From Cohnella caldifontis (lineage in GTDB: Bacteria; Bacillota; Bacilli; Paenibacillales; Paenibacillaceae): a stretch of 64,000 bases of DNA. A program made the translations under genes and the position numbers. The notes under the pieces are model-generated. The model was not told the DNA's origin. It worked only from the letters and a program-made list of their open reading frames with translations, and did no database searches. Where the stretch lies: positions 186,001-250,000 of the forward strand of contig NZ_JAQZSJ010000002.1 in assembly GCF_029360585.1 (NCBI RefSeq). Direction: 5' to 3'. This document shows positions 17,357 through 26,510 of the stretch, in pieces. Position 1 is the stretch's first letter; every line of letters begins with the position of its first letter.

Positions 17357-18805
17357 TCAATAGGCTCTCGCGAACACGACCGTGTGTTTGGCGGCTTCGC
17401 CGCAGACGAGGCATTGGCGTTTCGTCTCGGCCGGCTCGAACGGGATGTTGCGGCTCGTCGCGCCGGTTTCTTCTTTTACCTGGCTCTCGCAGGCTTCGGA
17501 TCCGCACCAGCCGGCGAGCGCGAAACCGCGCTGCTCTTCCAGCTTGGCTTTCAGCTCGTCCAACGTCTCGACGGAGAAGAAATGCTCTTCCCGGAACGAC
17601 AAGGCTCTCTCGTACATCTGGGCATGAACCTCGTCCAGCATCTTCCGCACTTCCGCGGTCAAATCCGTCAGCGGCACCTGCTTCTTCTCGCCGGTAACGC
17701 GGGAGACAAGCACGCAGACGCCGTTCTCCAGATCGCGGGGGCCGAGCTCCAGGCGGATCGGGATGCCGCGCATTTCGTATTCGTTGAACTTCCAGCCCGG
17801 CGACACGTCGGAGCGGTCGTCCACGCGGACGCGGATGCCGGCTTTCTTCAGTTCCGCGAACAGTTCGTCCGTCTTGGCGATGACCTGCTCCCGGGTTTTC
17901 GGAGGACCGATCGGGATCATGATGACCTGCGTCGGCGCCACCTTCGGCGGAAGGACGAGCCCGCGGTCGTCGCCGTGCACCATGATGAGCGCGCCGATCA
18001 ACCGGGTGCTGACGCCCCAAGAGGTCGTATGGCAGAACTCCTGCGTGTTTTCCCGGCTTAAGTATTTGATGTCGAAGGCGACCGCGAAGTTCGTTCCGAG
18101 ATAGTGGGAGGTGCCGGCCTGCACGGCGCGGCCGTCGCGCATCATCGCTTCGATGGAATACGTATCCACGGCGCCGGCGAATTTCTCGGACGGCGTCTTC
18201 TGTCCTTTGATGACCGGGATCGCGAGGACGTTCTCGACGAAGTCGGTGTACACGTCCAGCATCGTCATCGTTTCGCGGCGCGCGTCCTCTTCGTTCTCAT
18301 GGGCGGTATGGCCTTCCTGCCACAGGAACTCGCTCGTGCGCAGGAACGGCAGCGTCCGTTTCTCCCAACGCACCACGTTGGCCCATTGGTTGATGAGCAG
18401 CGGAAGATCGCGATAGGAATTGATCCATTTGGCGTACATATGCCCGATCATCGTCTCCGAAGTCGGACGGATGGCCAGGCGCTCCTCCAGCTTCTCCCCT
18501 CCCGCCTCGGTGACCCAGGGAAGCTCCGGATTGAAGCCCTCAACGTGCTCCTTCTCCTTTTGGAAAAAGCTTTCCGGGATGAACAGCGGGAAATAGGCGT
18601 TGCGATGGCCGGTATCCTTGAACCGCTGATCCAGCTCGCGCTGCATGTTCTCCCACAGCTCGTAGCCGTCCGGACGGAACACGATGCAGCCCCGCACGGG
18701 CGAATAGTCCATCAGCTCGGCCTTTTTGATGACATCGATATACCAGCGCGAGAAGTCCTCGCCCTGGGGCGTAATTTCCGTAACGAATCCTTTGTCCTTC
18801 GACAT
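17357..18805 (-). CDS. proS: Prolyl-tRNA synthetase, archaeal/eukaryotic type (ProS type 3)
   Basis: ProRS charges tRNA-Pro. The 482-residue protein is the short archaeal/eukaryote-like form: it lacks the large editing insertion of the usual bacterial enzyme. Class II motifs are visible: motif 2 around RWEKRTLPFLRTSEFLWQEG, TSHYLGTNFA, and motif 3 near MVHGDDRGLVLPP. After the anticodon-binding domain comes a zinc-type C-terminal domain (CGSEACESQ ... CLVCG) ending in a C-terminal tyrosine (VFARAY), both features of this subtype. It stands between rseP and polC, the place of the bacterial-type proS in B. subtilis. The ATG at 18805 lies 27 nt after rseP. Confidence 0.95.
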   Translation of the reverse strand: MSKDKGFVTEITPQGEDFSRWYIDVIKKAELMDYSPVRGCIVFRPDGYELWENMQRELDQRFKDTGHRNAYFPLFIPESFFQKEKEHVEGFNPELPWVTEAGGEKLEERLAIRPTSETMIGHMYAKWINSYRDLPLLINQWANVVRWEKRTLPFLRTSEFLWQEGHTAHENEEDARRETMTMLDVYTDFVENVLAIPVIKGQKTPSEKFAGAVDTYSIEAMMRDGRAVQAGTSHYLGTNFAVAFDIKYLSRENTQEFCHTTSWGVSTRLIGALIMVHGDDRGLVLPPKVAPTQVIMIPIGPPKTREQVIAKTDELFAELKKAGIRVRVDDRSDVSPGWKFNEYEMRGIPIRLELGPRDLENGVCVLVSRVTGEKKQVPLTDLTAEVRKMLDEVHAQMYERALSFREEHFFSVETLDELKAKLEEQRGFALAGWCGSEACESQVKEETGATSRNIPFEPAETKRQCLVCGEAAKHTVVFARAY

Positions 18806-18832
18806 GGCGTTTCTCCAACCCCCGACAGCGGC

Positions 18833-20092
18833 TTATTTTCGGACCAATCCTAAAATATCGTTATACGTGACGACCACCATGAGCAGCATCAGCATCGCGA
18901 ACCCGATGAAATGCACCATGCTCTCCCGGTTCGGGTCGACCGGCCTGCCGCGCACGGCTTCGAGGCCCAGGAACAACAGGCGGCTCCCGTCCAGCGCCGG
19001 AATCGGCAGCAGGTTGAAAATGCCCAAATACAAGCTCAAAATCGCGGCCCAGTTCGTCAAATAGGGCAGTCCTTGCTTGGCGATATCGATCGTCACCTTG
19101 GTCGTGCCGACCGGACCGCTCATGTCCTTCAGGCCGACTTCGCCGAACACGATTTTGCGGAAGCCGTCGAAAATCACTTTCGTCCAGGTGACCATCGACT
19201 CTCCGGCGATTTTCACGCTTTCCCCGATGCCGGGCTGCCGTTTCTCCGGTCCCGGGTAAATGCCGACTTTGCCGTCGGAGCCCGGCGTGACCGTCAGGTT
19301 TACTTCTTCGCCGCTCCGGTTGACGACCCACTTCATCGGCTTGCCCACGGACGTGCCGATCATGTCCACGAAAGCGTCGATGTCTCCCCCGACGGCTTGC
19401 CCGTTGACCGAAACGACCCAATCGCCCTTCTGCAGACCGGCTTTCGCCGCCGGCGAATCGTCGATGACCCCGTTGATCAGCACCTTGGTCGGATGGTCGA
19501 CGACGACGCCCGACATCTGGACGGCCGCTCCGAACAGCACGAACGCCAGCACGAAGTTCATGACCGGACCGGCGAAAATGGACAACGCGCGCTGCCCTAC
19601 CGTTTTGCTGCCGAACTGGCGATCGATCGGCGCGATCTGCGTCTCCCGGCCGCGGCCGACGACCAGCGCTTGCGGGTGCACGTTCAGCCGAATGGCGTCC
19701 CCATCCACGTCCAACCGGATATGCAGGTCCTTTTCCAGATCGATCGACTTGACTTCCCCGAGCAGCACGCCCGAGCGTTCCTCGAGCCGATCGACGTAGA
19801 TCCGGGTGACGAGATCGTCCTTCTGCCGGACGGCAATCGTCTGTCCCGCCTGGATCTCCACGGTTTCGGGATCCTCGCCCGCCATCCGGACGAAGCCGCC
19901 GATCGGCAGCAGCCGGATCGTATAGCGGGTCTCGCCCCGCTTGGCCGAGAACAGCTTCGGACCGAATCCGATCGCGAATTCCCGGACCAGGATGCCCGCC
20001 CGCCGGGCGAAATAAAAATGGCCCCATTCGTGAAGGGAAACGAGCAGGAAAAACATGAGAACGGTCGCGATGACGACCTGAATCATTGGCAT
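18833..20092 (-). CDS. rseP: Site-2 membrane zinc metalloprotease RseP (RasP)
   Basis: RseP/RasP cuts transmembrane segments of anti-sigma factors and signal-peptide remnants inside the membrane. The 419-residue protein has the zinc motif HEWGH at residues 21-25 in the first transmembrane helix, a second helix near 170-190 (FAGPVMNFVLAFVLFG), a PDZ domain at about 200-275, and the third metal ligand in NLLPIPALDGSRL in the C-terminal helices. The start (ATG 20092) has GGGAG 10 nt upstream; a second ATG is 6 nt further in. It lies in the conserved dxr-rseP-proS order. Confidence 0.96.
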   Translation of the reverse strand: MPMIQVVIATVLMFFLLVSLHEWGHFYFARRAGILVREFAIGFGPKLFSAKRGETRYTIRLLPIGGFVRMAGEDPETVEIQAGQTIAVRQKDDLVTRIYVDRLEERSGVLLGEVKSIDLEKDLHIRLDVDGDAIRLNVHPQALVVGRGRETQIAPIDRQFGSKTVGQRALSIFAGPVMNFVLAFVLFGAAVQMSGVVVDHPTKVLINGVIDDSPAAKAGLQKGDWVVSVNGQAVGGDIDAFVDMIGTSVGKPMKWVVNRSGEEVNLTVTPGSDGKVGIYPGPEKRQPGIGESVKIAGESMVTWTKVIFDGFRKIVFGEVGLKDMSGPVGTTKVTIDIAKQGLPYLTNWAAILSLYLGIFNLLPIPALDGSRLLFLGLEAVRGRPVDPNRESMVHFIGFAMLMLLMVVVTYNDILGLVRK

Positions 20093-20217
20093 GGCAATTC
20101 AACTCCCGTCGCCGAGAACGGCTGTCCTTAGATTAACATTATTCTCCGCGACGCCACAAGAGAATACGGTCACGCGGCGAACCGCTGATAGAGAAACGGA
20201 CGGGACGGCATTTCGAT

Positions 20218-21363
20218 TCATTTCGCTATGGAATCGGCTTCCCGGCGAGCCCGGCGGTCCGTTTCCAGGATCGTCTCCAAGTCGGGGTCGGCCATCGCCG
20301 AATGCCGGTTCAGCACTTCTTCGATGATTTCCTCGATCGCGAGAAACGGAATTTCCCCGCGCAGGAAACGGGCGACCGCGGATTCGTTGGCGGCATTGAA
20401 CGCCGTCGGCGCCGTACCCCCGGCCCTCCCCGCCTCGTAAGCCAACCGCAAGCACGGATATCGCTCGAAATCCATCGGACGGAAATGAAGCGCTCCCCGG
20501 GCCAGCAGATCGAGCGGGGAAGCCGGCGACGGCTTGCGGAACGGATACGTGAGCGCATACTGGATCGGCACCCGCATGTCGGGATTGCCGAGCTGCGCCA
20601 TGACGGACGTATCCTCGAATTCCGCCATCGAATGGATGACGCTCTCGGGATGGATCATGACGTCGATCCGATCGTAGGGGATATCGAACAGCCAGCGGGC
20701 TTCGATGACCTCCAGCCCTTTATTGGCCATCGTGGCCGAATCGATCGTGATTTTGGCCCCCATGCTCCAGTTCGGGTGCTTGAGCGCGTCTTCCACGGTG
20801 ACCTCTCGCAATTCCTCCCGTTTGCGGTCCCGGAAGCTGCCGCCGGACGCGGTCAGGATCAGCCGTTTCACGGCTTTCCGGTCTTCCCCGTTCAGGCACT
20901 GGAACAGAGCGGAATGCTCGCTGTCGACGGGCAACAGAGGCACGCCTTTCGCGGCCGCCCGGGCCGTGACCAAGTGCCCCGCGGTGACGAGCGTTTCCTT
21001 GTTGGCGAGCCCGATCGCCGCGCCCGAATCGATGGCGGCGAGCGTCGACGTCAACCCCAGGCTGCCTACGAGCGCGCAGACGACGAAGTCCGCGCCGGCA
21101 TGGGCCGCGACTTCGATCAAACCTTCGTCTCCGAAGACCACGCGGGTTCCGGCCGGAAGCCGCCCGCGGATGGAATCCGCCAGTTCCTTGCTCGCCACGG
21201 AAACGATCTTCGGACGGAAAGCGTCCGCTTGCCGGAGCAGCAGCTCCGCGTTCGTGCCGGCGGCCAAGCCGACGACCTCATAGGCTTCGGGGTCGCGGGA
21301 AATCACGTCCAGCGTCTGCGTGCCGATCGAACCCGTGCTGCCGAGGACGGAAATTTTTTTCAT
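20218..21363 (-). CDS. dxr: 1-deoxy-D-xylulose-5-phosphate reductoisomerase
   Basis: Dxr makes 2-C-methyl-D-erythritol 4-phosphate, the committed step of the non-mevalonate isoprenoid pathway. The 381-residue protein begins [14 protein letters not shown], with the NADPH loop at residues 8-14. It has [12 protein letters not shown] (substrate loop) and [22 protein letters not shown] (metal and substrate site) at the expected spacing. An open frame runs upstream to 21702, but ATG 21363 with AGGGG about 10 nt upstream gives normal length and start. It is followed by rseP and preceded by cdsA, uppS: a lipid and membrane cluster. Confidence 0.97.
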   Translation of the reverse strand: MKKISVLGSTGSIGTQTLDVISRDPEAYEVVGLAAGTNAELLLRQADAFRPKIVSVASKELADSIRGRLPAGTRVVFGDEGLIEVAAHAGADFVVCALVGSLGLTSTLAAIDSGAAIGLANKETLVTAGHLVTARAAAKGVPLLPVDSEHSALFQCLNGEDRKAVKRLILTASGGSFRDRKREELREVTVEDALKHPNWSMGAKITIDSATMANKGLEVIEARWLFDIPYDRIDVMIHPESVIHSMAEFEDTSVMAQLGNPDMRVPIQYALTYPFRKPSPASPLDLLARGALHFRPMDFERYPCLRLAYEAGRAGGTAPTAFNAANESAVARFLRGEIPFLAIEEIIEEVLNRHSAMADPDLETILETDRRARREADSIAK

Positions 21364-21395
21364 TCTGTGCGAACCCCTTTCGAAAAGGCAAATCC

Positions 21396-22190
21396 TTACC
21401 CCAGCAGGCTCAGCAAGTGGACAAGCGGGAATACGATCAGCCAACTGTCCGTACGGTCCAGGATGCCGCCGTGTCCCGGCAGCAGGTGACCCGAATCCTT
21501 CACGCCCCTGAACCGCTTGTAGGCGGATTGGATCAAGTCGCCCAACTGTCCCGCGACGGCCGCCACCGCCCCGATCGCCGCTCCCTGGGCCCATCCGAGC
21601 CAATCCGGGCGGCACCAGGCGAAGATCAGGCCGGCGGCGATCGCCAGAGCGAATCCGCCGAGCGAGCCTTCGACCGTTTTGTTGGGGCTGATCGCCGGCC
21701 ACAGCTTCGTGCGGCCGATCGCCTTGCCCACGAAATAAGCGCCGGCGTCGGAAGTCCAGATGCAGACGAAGGTCACCGCGGACCAGAAGATGCCATGGTC
21801 CATTTCGCGCGTCGCCAGCATGTAATGGAAACCGGTGCCGACGTAAACCGCCCCGAGGAACAGCAAGCCGGCATGTTCCAGATTAACGGCGTTTTTGCTG
21901 AATACGTTTGCGGAAAGCAGCACGAACATCAAAATCCAGACCACCGTGCCGAATGCGGGCAAATGTCCGTCCCCATCCCCCGGCAAGCGGGTCAAGGTCA
22001 GGAGAACGACCGCGGCGAACGCCGCCAGCACGTCCCAGCGGCCGGGAGCTTGTCCGTTCATTTTGACGTATTCCGCGAATCCGATCAAAGCCATGAGGAT
22101 GAGCAATAAGGAATAAAACCAACCGCCAAGCCACAAGAGGCCGGCGAAAACGACGCCGGCCCCGATCCCCGTAACGATGCGTTGAACCAT
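21396..22190 (-). CDS. cdsA: Phosphatidate cytidylyltransferase (CDP-diglyceride synthase)
   Basis: CdsA makes CDP-diacylglycerol from phosphatidic acid and CTP, the branch point to phosphatidylglycerol and phosphatidylethanolamine. The 264-residue protein is very hydrophobic, with about seven membrane segments. It carries the family signature at the C-terminus: [13 protein letters not shown] and [14 protein letters not shown]. Also visible is [17 protein letters not shown]. The ATG at 22190 comes 3 nt after the uppS stop with GGAGG inside the end of uppS, so the two are probably translated together. Confidence 0.96.
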   Translation of the reverse strand: MVQRIVTGIGAGVVFAGLLWLGGWFYSLLLILMALIGFAEYVKMNGQAPGRWDVLAAFAAVVLLTLTRLPGDGDGHLPAFGTVVWILMFVLLSANVFSKNAVNLEHAGLLFLGAVYVGTGFHYMLATREMDHGIFWSAVTFVCIWTSDAGAYFVGKAIGRTKLWPAISPNKTVEGSLGGFALAIAAGLIFAWCRPDWLGWAQGAAIGAVAAVAGQLGDLIQSAYKRFRGVKDSGHLLPGHGGILDRTDSWLIVFPLVHLLSLLG

Positions 22191-22193
22191 CGG

Positions 22194-22988
22194 CTACAGC
22201 CCTCCGTAACGGCGCGCGCGCCTTTGATATTCGCGGACGGCGGCGAATAAATGCTGTTCGGTGAATTCGGGCCAATATACGTCGGTGAACCAGAACTCGC
22301 TGTACGCAAGCTGCCAGAGCATGAAATTGCTGAGTCTGAGTTCGCCGCTCGTCCGGATGAGCAAATCCGGATCGGGAAGCCCGGCGGAGAGCAAGCGGCT
22401 CTCGAACGTTTCCTCGGTAATGGATTCGGGATCCAGTTCGCCTCGGGCCGCATCGCGCGCCAACAGGCGCACGGCCTCCATCATCTCCATGCGGCTGCCG
22501 TAGTTCAGCGCGAAATTCAAAATCATGCCGGTATTATCCGCCGTTCTTCGTACGGCTTCCCGCACGGCGGCGAGCGTATGGCCGGGCAGGCCTTCCATGT
22601 TGCCCATCATGCGGACTTGCACGTTATTCTCGATCAGTTCGCCCAGTTCGATCGACAAAAACTCTTCCGGCAGTTTCATCAGGAATTCGACCTCGGCTTT
22701 CGGCCGCTTCCAGTTTTCCGTCGAAAAAGCGTAAAGCGTGAGCACCTGGATGCCGATCCGGTCGGCTGCTTTCGCGATCCGTTTGACCGCTTTCATTCCG
22801 TTATGATGTCCCGCGATCCGAGGCAGTCCGCGCGACTTGGCCCAACGGCCGTTGCCGTCCATGATCACGGCCACGTGCCGGGGTATATTGTCGGGAGCAA
22901 GTTCCGATTCGTCCGCCGTGCCCGGTTCGGACGCTCCGGCATTCGCCCGACGGCCGCGGAACCAACCTCCGATTGAACGGCCGCTCAT
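22194..22988 (-). CDS. uppS: Undecaprenyl (isoprenyl) diphosphate synthase
   Basis: UppS elongates farnesyl diphosphate with eight isopentenyl units to make the C55 carrier for cell-wall synthesis. The 264-residue protein has HVAVIMDGNGRWAK with the catalytic aspartate at residue 44, TLYAFSTENWKRP, and the C-terminal DLLIRTSGELRLSNFMLWQ. It carries an N-terminal extension of about 18 residues (GRRANAGASEPGT) compared with E. coli. The ATG at 22988 has AAGGGGG upstream. That ribosome binding site and the 30 bp before it belong to a palindromic repeat nearly identical to the one before pnp. Confidence 0.96.
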   Translation of the reverse strand: MSGRSIGGWFRGRRANAGASEPGTADESELAPDNIPRHVAVIMDGNGRWAKSRGLPRIAGHHNGMKAVKRIAKAADRIGIQVLTLYAFSTENWKRPKAEVEFLMKLPEEFLSIELGELIENNVQVRMMGNMEGLPGHTLAAVREAVRRTADNTGMILNFALNYGSRMEMMEAVRLLARDAARGELDPESITEETFESRLLSAGLPDPDLLIRTSGELRLSNFMLWQLAYSEFWFTDVYWPEFTEQHLFAAVREYQRRARRYGGL

Positions 22989-22995
22989 GGTCGTT

Positions 22996-23061
22996 CCCCC
23001 TTTAATCGGGAGTTTGATGGAGTCAAACTCTCACTGCTTTGGGAGTCAAACGCTCTCCGCT
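22996..23061. repeat. GAGTTTGA-type palindrome in the uppS leader
   Basis: GAGTTTGA-tggag-TCAAACTC forms a perfect 8-bp stem, and a partial second copy (GGGAGTCAAACGCTCTCCGCTTG) follows. On the minus strand the sequence CTCCATCAAACTCCCGATTA leads into AAGGGGG, the uppS ribosome binding site. It is the same element as at 151-193, where the base after CTCC is the main change. Confidence 0.75.
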
Positions 23062-23071
23062 TGTAGCCTGA

Positions 23072-23107
23072 CAAAAAGAGAATAAACCCCGCCTGTAACG
23101 GAGGGGT
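23072..23107 (-). terminator. Intrinsic terminator of frr
   Basis: On the minus strand ACCCC-t-CC-gttaca-GG-c-GGGGT is followed by TTATTCTCTTTTTG. It starts 14 bases past the frr stop. The stem has one mismatch. It separates the pyrH-frr pair from uppS. Confidence 0.65.
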
Positions 23108-23120
23108 CGAACCGGCAAGC

Positions 23121-23674
23121 TTACACTTCCATGATTTCTTTTTCTTTGGCGGCCAGGATTTTGTCCACTTCGGCCACGTAACGGTCCGTCAGCTTCTGGA
23201 CGTCCTCCTGGTGGCGCCGGGACTCGTCCTCGGAGATTTCGCCCTTCTCTTTCTTCTTGATGTCGTCGTTCGCATCCCGGCGGATGTTGCGGATCGCCAC
23301 CTTGGCTTCTTCCCCGAACTTTTTCGTTTCTTTCACGAGTTCTTTGCGCCGTTCCTCCGTCAGCGGAGGAATGACGATGCGGATGATCGACCCGTCATTG
23401 GCCGGGTTCAAGCCGAGCTCCGATTTCAGGATCGCTTTTTCGATCGCTCCGAGCGCCGTTTTGTCCCAAGGTTGAATGACCAGCGTGCGGGAATCGGGCG
23501 TCGTGATCGAGCCGAGCTGGTTGATCGGCGTGGGCGTTCCGTAATACTCCGCTTGCACGCGATCCAGCACGGCGGGAGAAGCGCGTCCCGCGCGCAGCGT
23601 GGACAAGTCGCGCTTCAAAGCGGCCAGCGCTTTTTCCATGCGGTCTTCGGCGTCTTTCTTAATGGCTTGCGGCA

Positions 23675-23675
<1 letters not shown>
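23121..23675 (-). CDS. frr: Ribosome recycling factor
   Basis: RRF splits post-termination ribosomes together with EF-G. The 184-residue product has the normal length and pattern: [54 protein letters not shown], and [14 protein letters not shown]. The start is GTG at 23675, which shares one base with the pyrH stop (TAGTG), so translation is coupled; GGGAG lies inside pyrH. It stands in the order rpsB-tsf-pyrH-frr. Confidence 0.98.
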
Positions 23676-24418
<743 letters not shown>

Positions 24419-24431
24419 TCATGTCGGGTTT

Positions 24432-24458
24432 AAAAAAGAGGGAACACTCCGTGTCCCC
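24432..24458 (-). terminator. Intrinsic terminator of tsf
   Basis: On the minus strand GGGGACAC-gga-GTGTTCCC is followed by TCTTTTTTAAA. One G-U pair is in the stem. It starts about 18 bases past the tsf stop codon. It is a classic hairpin with a good T run. Confidence 0.85.
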
Positions 24459-24476
24459 AATTGCGTCATACGTTAT

Positions 24477-25127
24477 TTACAGCTTCGCCTGAGCCATGAC
24501 TTCCTCGACGAAGTTGTCGACTTTTTTCTCCAGGCCTTCGCCCAGCTCGAAACGGGCAAAACGGCGGATGGAGATTTTTTCGCCGATGGCGGCGATTTTC
24601 TCGTTCAGGAGCGTCGTGATCGATTTGTCCGGATCCTTGACGAACGCTTGCTCCATCAAGCAGTTCTCTTCGTAGAACTTATTGATGCGGCCTTCGACCA
24701 TTTTATCGACGATCTTCTCCGGTTTGCCTTCGTTGAGGGCTTGGTTGCGAAGGATTTCGCGCTCTTTGTCCAGATCGGACTGGGGCACTTCTTCCCGTGC
24801 GACGTATTTCGGGTTGGCCGCCGCGATCTGCATCGCGATGTCCTTCACGAACGCGCGGAACTGGTCGGTCTTCGCCACGAAGTCGGTTTCGCAGTTGACT
24901 TCGACCAACACGCCGATCCGTCCGCCGCCGTGGATATAGGATTCCACGATGCCTTCCGTCGCCACGCGGTCGCCTTTCTTCGCGGCTGCGGCCAGACCTT
25001 TCTCGCGGAGCAGCTCGGCGGCTTTCGTCATATCGCCGTTCGCTTCCTCCAACGCTTTCTTGCAATCGAGCATGCCGGCTCCGGTTCTTTCGCGGAGCGT
25101 TTTAACGTCTGCTGCATTGATAGCCAA
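24477..25127 (-). CDS. tsf: Elongation factor Ts
   Basis: EF-Ts is the nucleotide exchange factor for EF-Tu. The 216-residue form is the short one seen in Paenibacillaceae-like genomes; B. subtilis has about 293. Motifs: [19 protein letters not shown] near the N-terminus, [14 protein letters not shown] near residues 75-90, and [12 protein letters not shown] at the end. The start is TTG at 25127, placed 8 nt after AGGAGG; upstream in-frame codons to 25175 have no site. It follows rpsB, but a strong terminator and an inverted-repeat region lie between the two. Confidence 0.96.
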   Translation of the reverse strand: MAINAADVKTLRERTGAGMLDCKKALEEANGDMTKAAELLREKGLAAAAKKGDRVATEGIVESYIHGGGRIGVLVEVNCETDFVAKTDQFRAFVKDIAMQIAAANPKYVAREEVPQSDLDKEREILRNQALNEGKPEKIVDKMVEGRINKFYEENCLMEQAFVKDPDKSITTLLNEKIAAIGEKISIRRFARFELGEGLEKKVDNFVEEVMAQAKL

Positions 25128-25193
25128 GTGGATAACCTCCTGATTTTGCGCCCTATGTAACGTGCGGGACCGCACGCGAGCGGTTTGGATGTT

Positions 25194-25233
25194 TTAAAAA
25201 AAGGGCGGTGAGAAGGTTCGCTTCTGACCACCC
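25194..25233 (-). terminator. Terminator between rpsB and tsf
   Basis: On the minus strand GGGTGGT-c-AGAAG-cgaac-CTTCT-c-ACCGCCC is followed by TTTTTTTAAAA. This is one of the strongest intrinsic terminators in the window, about 135 bases past the rpsB stop. It should set the ratio of rpsB to tsf expression. Confidence 0.88.
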
Positions 25234-25242
25234 TAAACTATT

Positions 25243-25328
25243 CCCCCAAAAGTGACGAATGCCTTCTGAGATGGGGTCCCCAAAAAGTAATCGGAATTGG
25301 CTGCAAAGCATTGCGTCACTTTTTGGGG
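25243..25328. repeat. Three-arm inverted repeat between rpsB and tsf
   Basis: Arm C at 25243-25262 reads CCCCCAAAAGTGACGAATGC. Arm B at 25278-25288 reads CCCCAAAAAGT. Arm A at 25308-25328 begins GCATTGCGTCAC and ends TTTTTGGGG. A can pair with B (11 bp, perfect) or with C (about 19 bp, two single-base bulges), but not with both. A further palindrome GGGGG-aa-CCCCC lies at 25338-25349, close to the rpsB stop. Confidence 0.8.
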
Positions 25329-25366
25329 ATAAAGTAAGGGGGAACCCCCGAATGAAACACTAAACT

Positions 25367-26065
25367 TTACGCCGTCGTTTCTTCGCCTTGGTGCGCTTCC
25401 ACGATGGCATCCGCCATTTTGGAGGTGAGCAGTTTCACGGCGCGGATCGCGTCGTCGTTGCCCGGAATGACGTAGTCGATCTCATCCGGGTCGCAGTTCG
25501 TGTCGACGATGCCGACGATCGGGATGCCGAGCTTGCGGGCTTCGGCCACGGCGATGCGCTCTTTGCGCGGATCGATGATGAACAGCGCGTCAGGCAGCTT
25601 GCGCATGTGCTTGATGCCGCCCAGGAATTTCTCCAGACGCTCTTTCTCCTTGCGGAGAATGATGACTTCTTTCTTCGGAAGGACTTCGAACGTGCCGTCT
25701 TCTTCCCACTTCTCGAGCTGATGCAGACGGTCCGTCCGCTTCTGGATCGTGGAGAAGTTGGTCAGCGTGCCGCCGAGCCAACGTTGGTTGATGTAGTACA
25801 TGCCGCAGCGTTCCGCTTCTTCCTTCACGGAATCCTGAGCTTGTTTCTTCGTGCCGACGAACAGCATCGTGCCGCCGTTTTCCGCGAGCTGACGCACGAA
25901 GTGGTAAGCTTCGTCGACTTTCTTGACCGTCTTCTGCAGGTCAATGATGTAAATACCGTTTCTTTCGGTAAAGATGTACTTATCCATTTTCGGGTTCCAG
26001 CGACGGGTCTGATGACCGAAGTGTACCCCAGCTTCCAGCAGCTGCTTCATGGAAATAACCGCCAT
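25367..26065 (-). CDS. rpsB: 30S ribosomal protein S2
   Basis: S2 binds the 30S subunit late, near the neck, and needs S1 or related factors for function. The 232-residue product is of normal length and shows [20 protein letters not shown], then [32 protein letters not shown] and [24 protein letters not shown] split over the second half. The ATG at 26065 follows AGGAGG with a 9-nt gap. The gene has its own strong promoter and a 130-nt structured leader. In B. subtilis it directly follows the fla/che operon; here a repeat array and a PfpI gene lie between. Confidence 0.98.
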   Translation of the reverse strand: MAVISMKQLLEAGVHFGHQTRRWNPKMDKYIFTERNGIYIIDLQKTVKKVDEAYHFVRQLAENGGTMLFVGTKKQAQDSVKEEAERCGMYYINQRWLGGTLTNFSTIQKRTDRLHQLEKWEEDGTFEVLPKKEVIILRKEKERLEKFLGGIKHMRKLPDALFIIDPRKERIAVAEARKLGIPIVGIVDTNCDPDEIDYVIPGNDDAIRAVKLLTSKMADAIVEAHQGEETTA

Positions 26066-26122
26066 CTTTACGACACCTCCTGATTGGGTTTTTGTAGGTG
26101 AATCTCCGCCGCCGCTCTCATC

Positions 26123-26163
26123 TTTCGCCAAAACTCCCCGAACGGGAAGCACCCTTGGCGAAA
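26123..26163 (-). promoter_or_regulatory. Hairpin in the rpsB leader
   Basis: On the minus strand TTTCGCCAA (26163-26155) pairs perfectly with TTGGCGAAA (26131-26123), and the loop contains a second small stem with CTTCCC and GGGGAG. A smaller stem GTGTG-aaaaaa-CACAC is further upstream. Ribosomal protein S2 leaders are known autoregulatory sites in other bacteria; a similar role here is inference. Confidence 0.5.
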
Positions 26164-26196
26164 TTGAACGGCGTGTGTTTTTTCACACCGACAGAT

Positions 26197-26225
26197 ACTA
26201 TATCACATCCGAGGTCCGGGCGCAA
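26197..26225 (-). promoter_or_regulatory. Sigma-A promoter for rpsB
   Basis: On the minus strand TTGCGC (26225-26220) and TATAGT (26202-26197) are 17 bp apart, with TGTGA just upstream of the -10 box. It is a strong match and gives a leader of about 125 nt. Confidence 0.8.
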
Positions 26226-26253
26226 CGTGTTACGATTCGTCGACCCTTTTGGC

Positions 26254-26398
26254 TTTCCGCCAACCCTTTTCCGCCAATCCCCTAAAACTTTCGCTAACCC
26301 CCTAACCTTTTCGCCAACCCCCTAAATCCCCCTTCAACCATTTCGCCAACCCCCTAACCTTTCGCCAACCCCCGAAGTCCCCCTTCCCCGGAAGGGGG
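26254..26398. repeat. Short degenerate repeat TTTCGCCAACCCCCTAA and a GC-rich hairpin
   Basis: About six copies of TT(T/C)CGC(C/T)AA followed by CCC(C)CTAA lie between 26254 and 26375, spaced 15-32 bp. The 9-mer TTTCGCCAA is the same as the stem of the rpsB leader hairpin. The stretch ends with CCCCCTTCC-cc-GGAAGGGGG at 26379-26398, a perfect 9-bp stem, and then GAGGCGCTGCGCCCTC. No coding capacity is evident from 26226 to 27101. Confidence 0.7.
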
Positions 26399-26510
26399 AT
26401 CCCGAGGCGCTGCGCCCTCTGGACACCCGCATGACTACGTTGGCGATTTCATGTTACCGTTGCGGAGTGCGATACGAGGATAACAGCTGATAATCCGTCC
26501 GCCGACAGAC

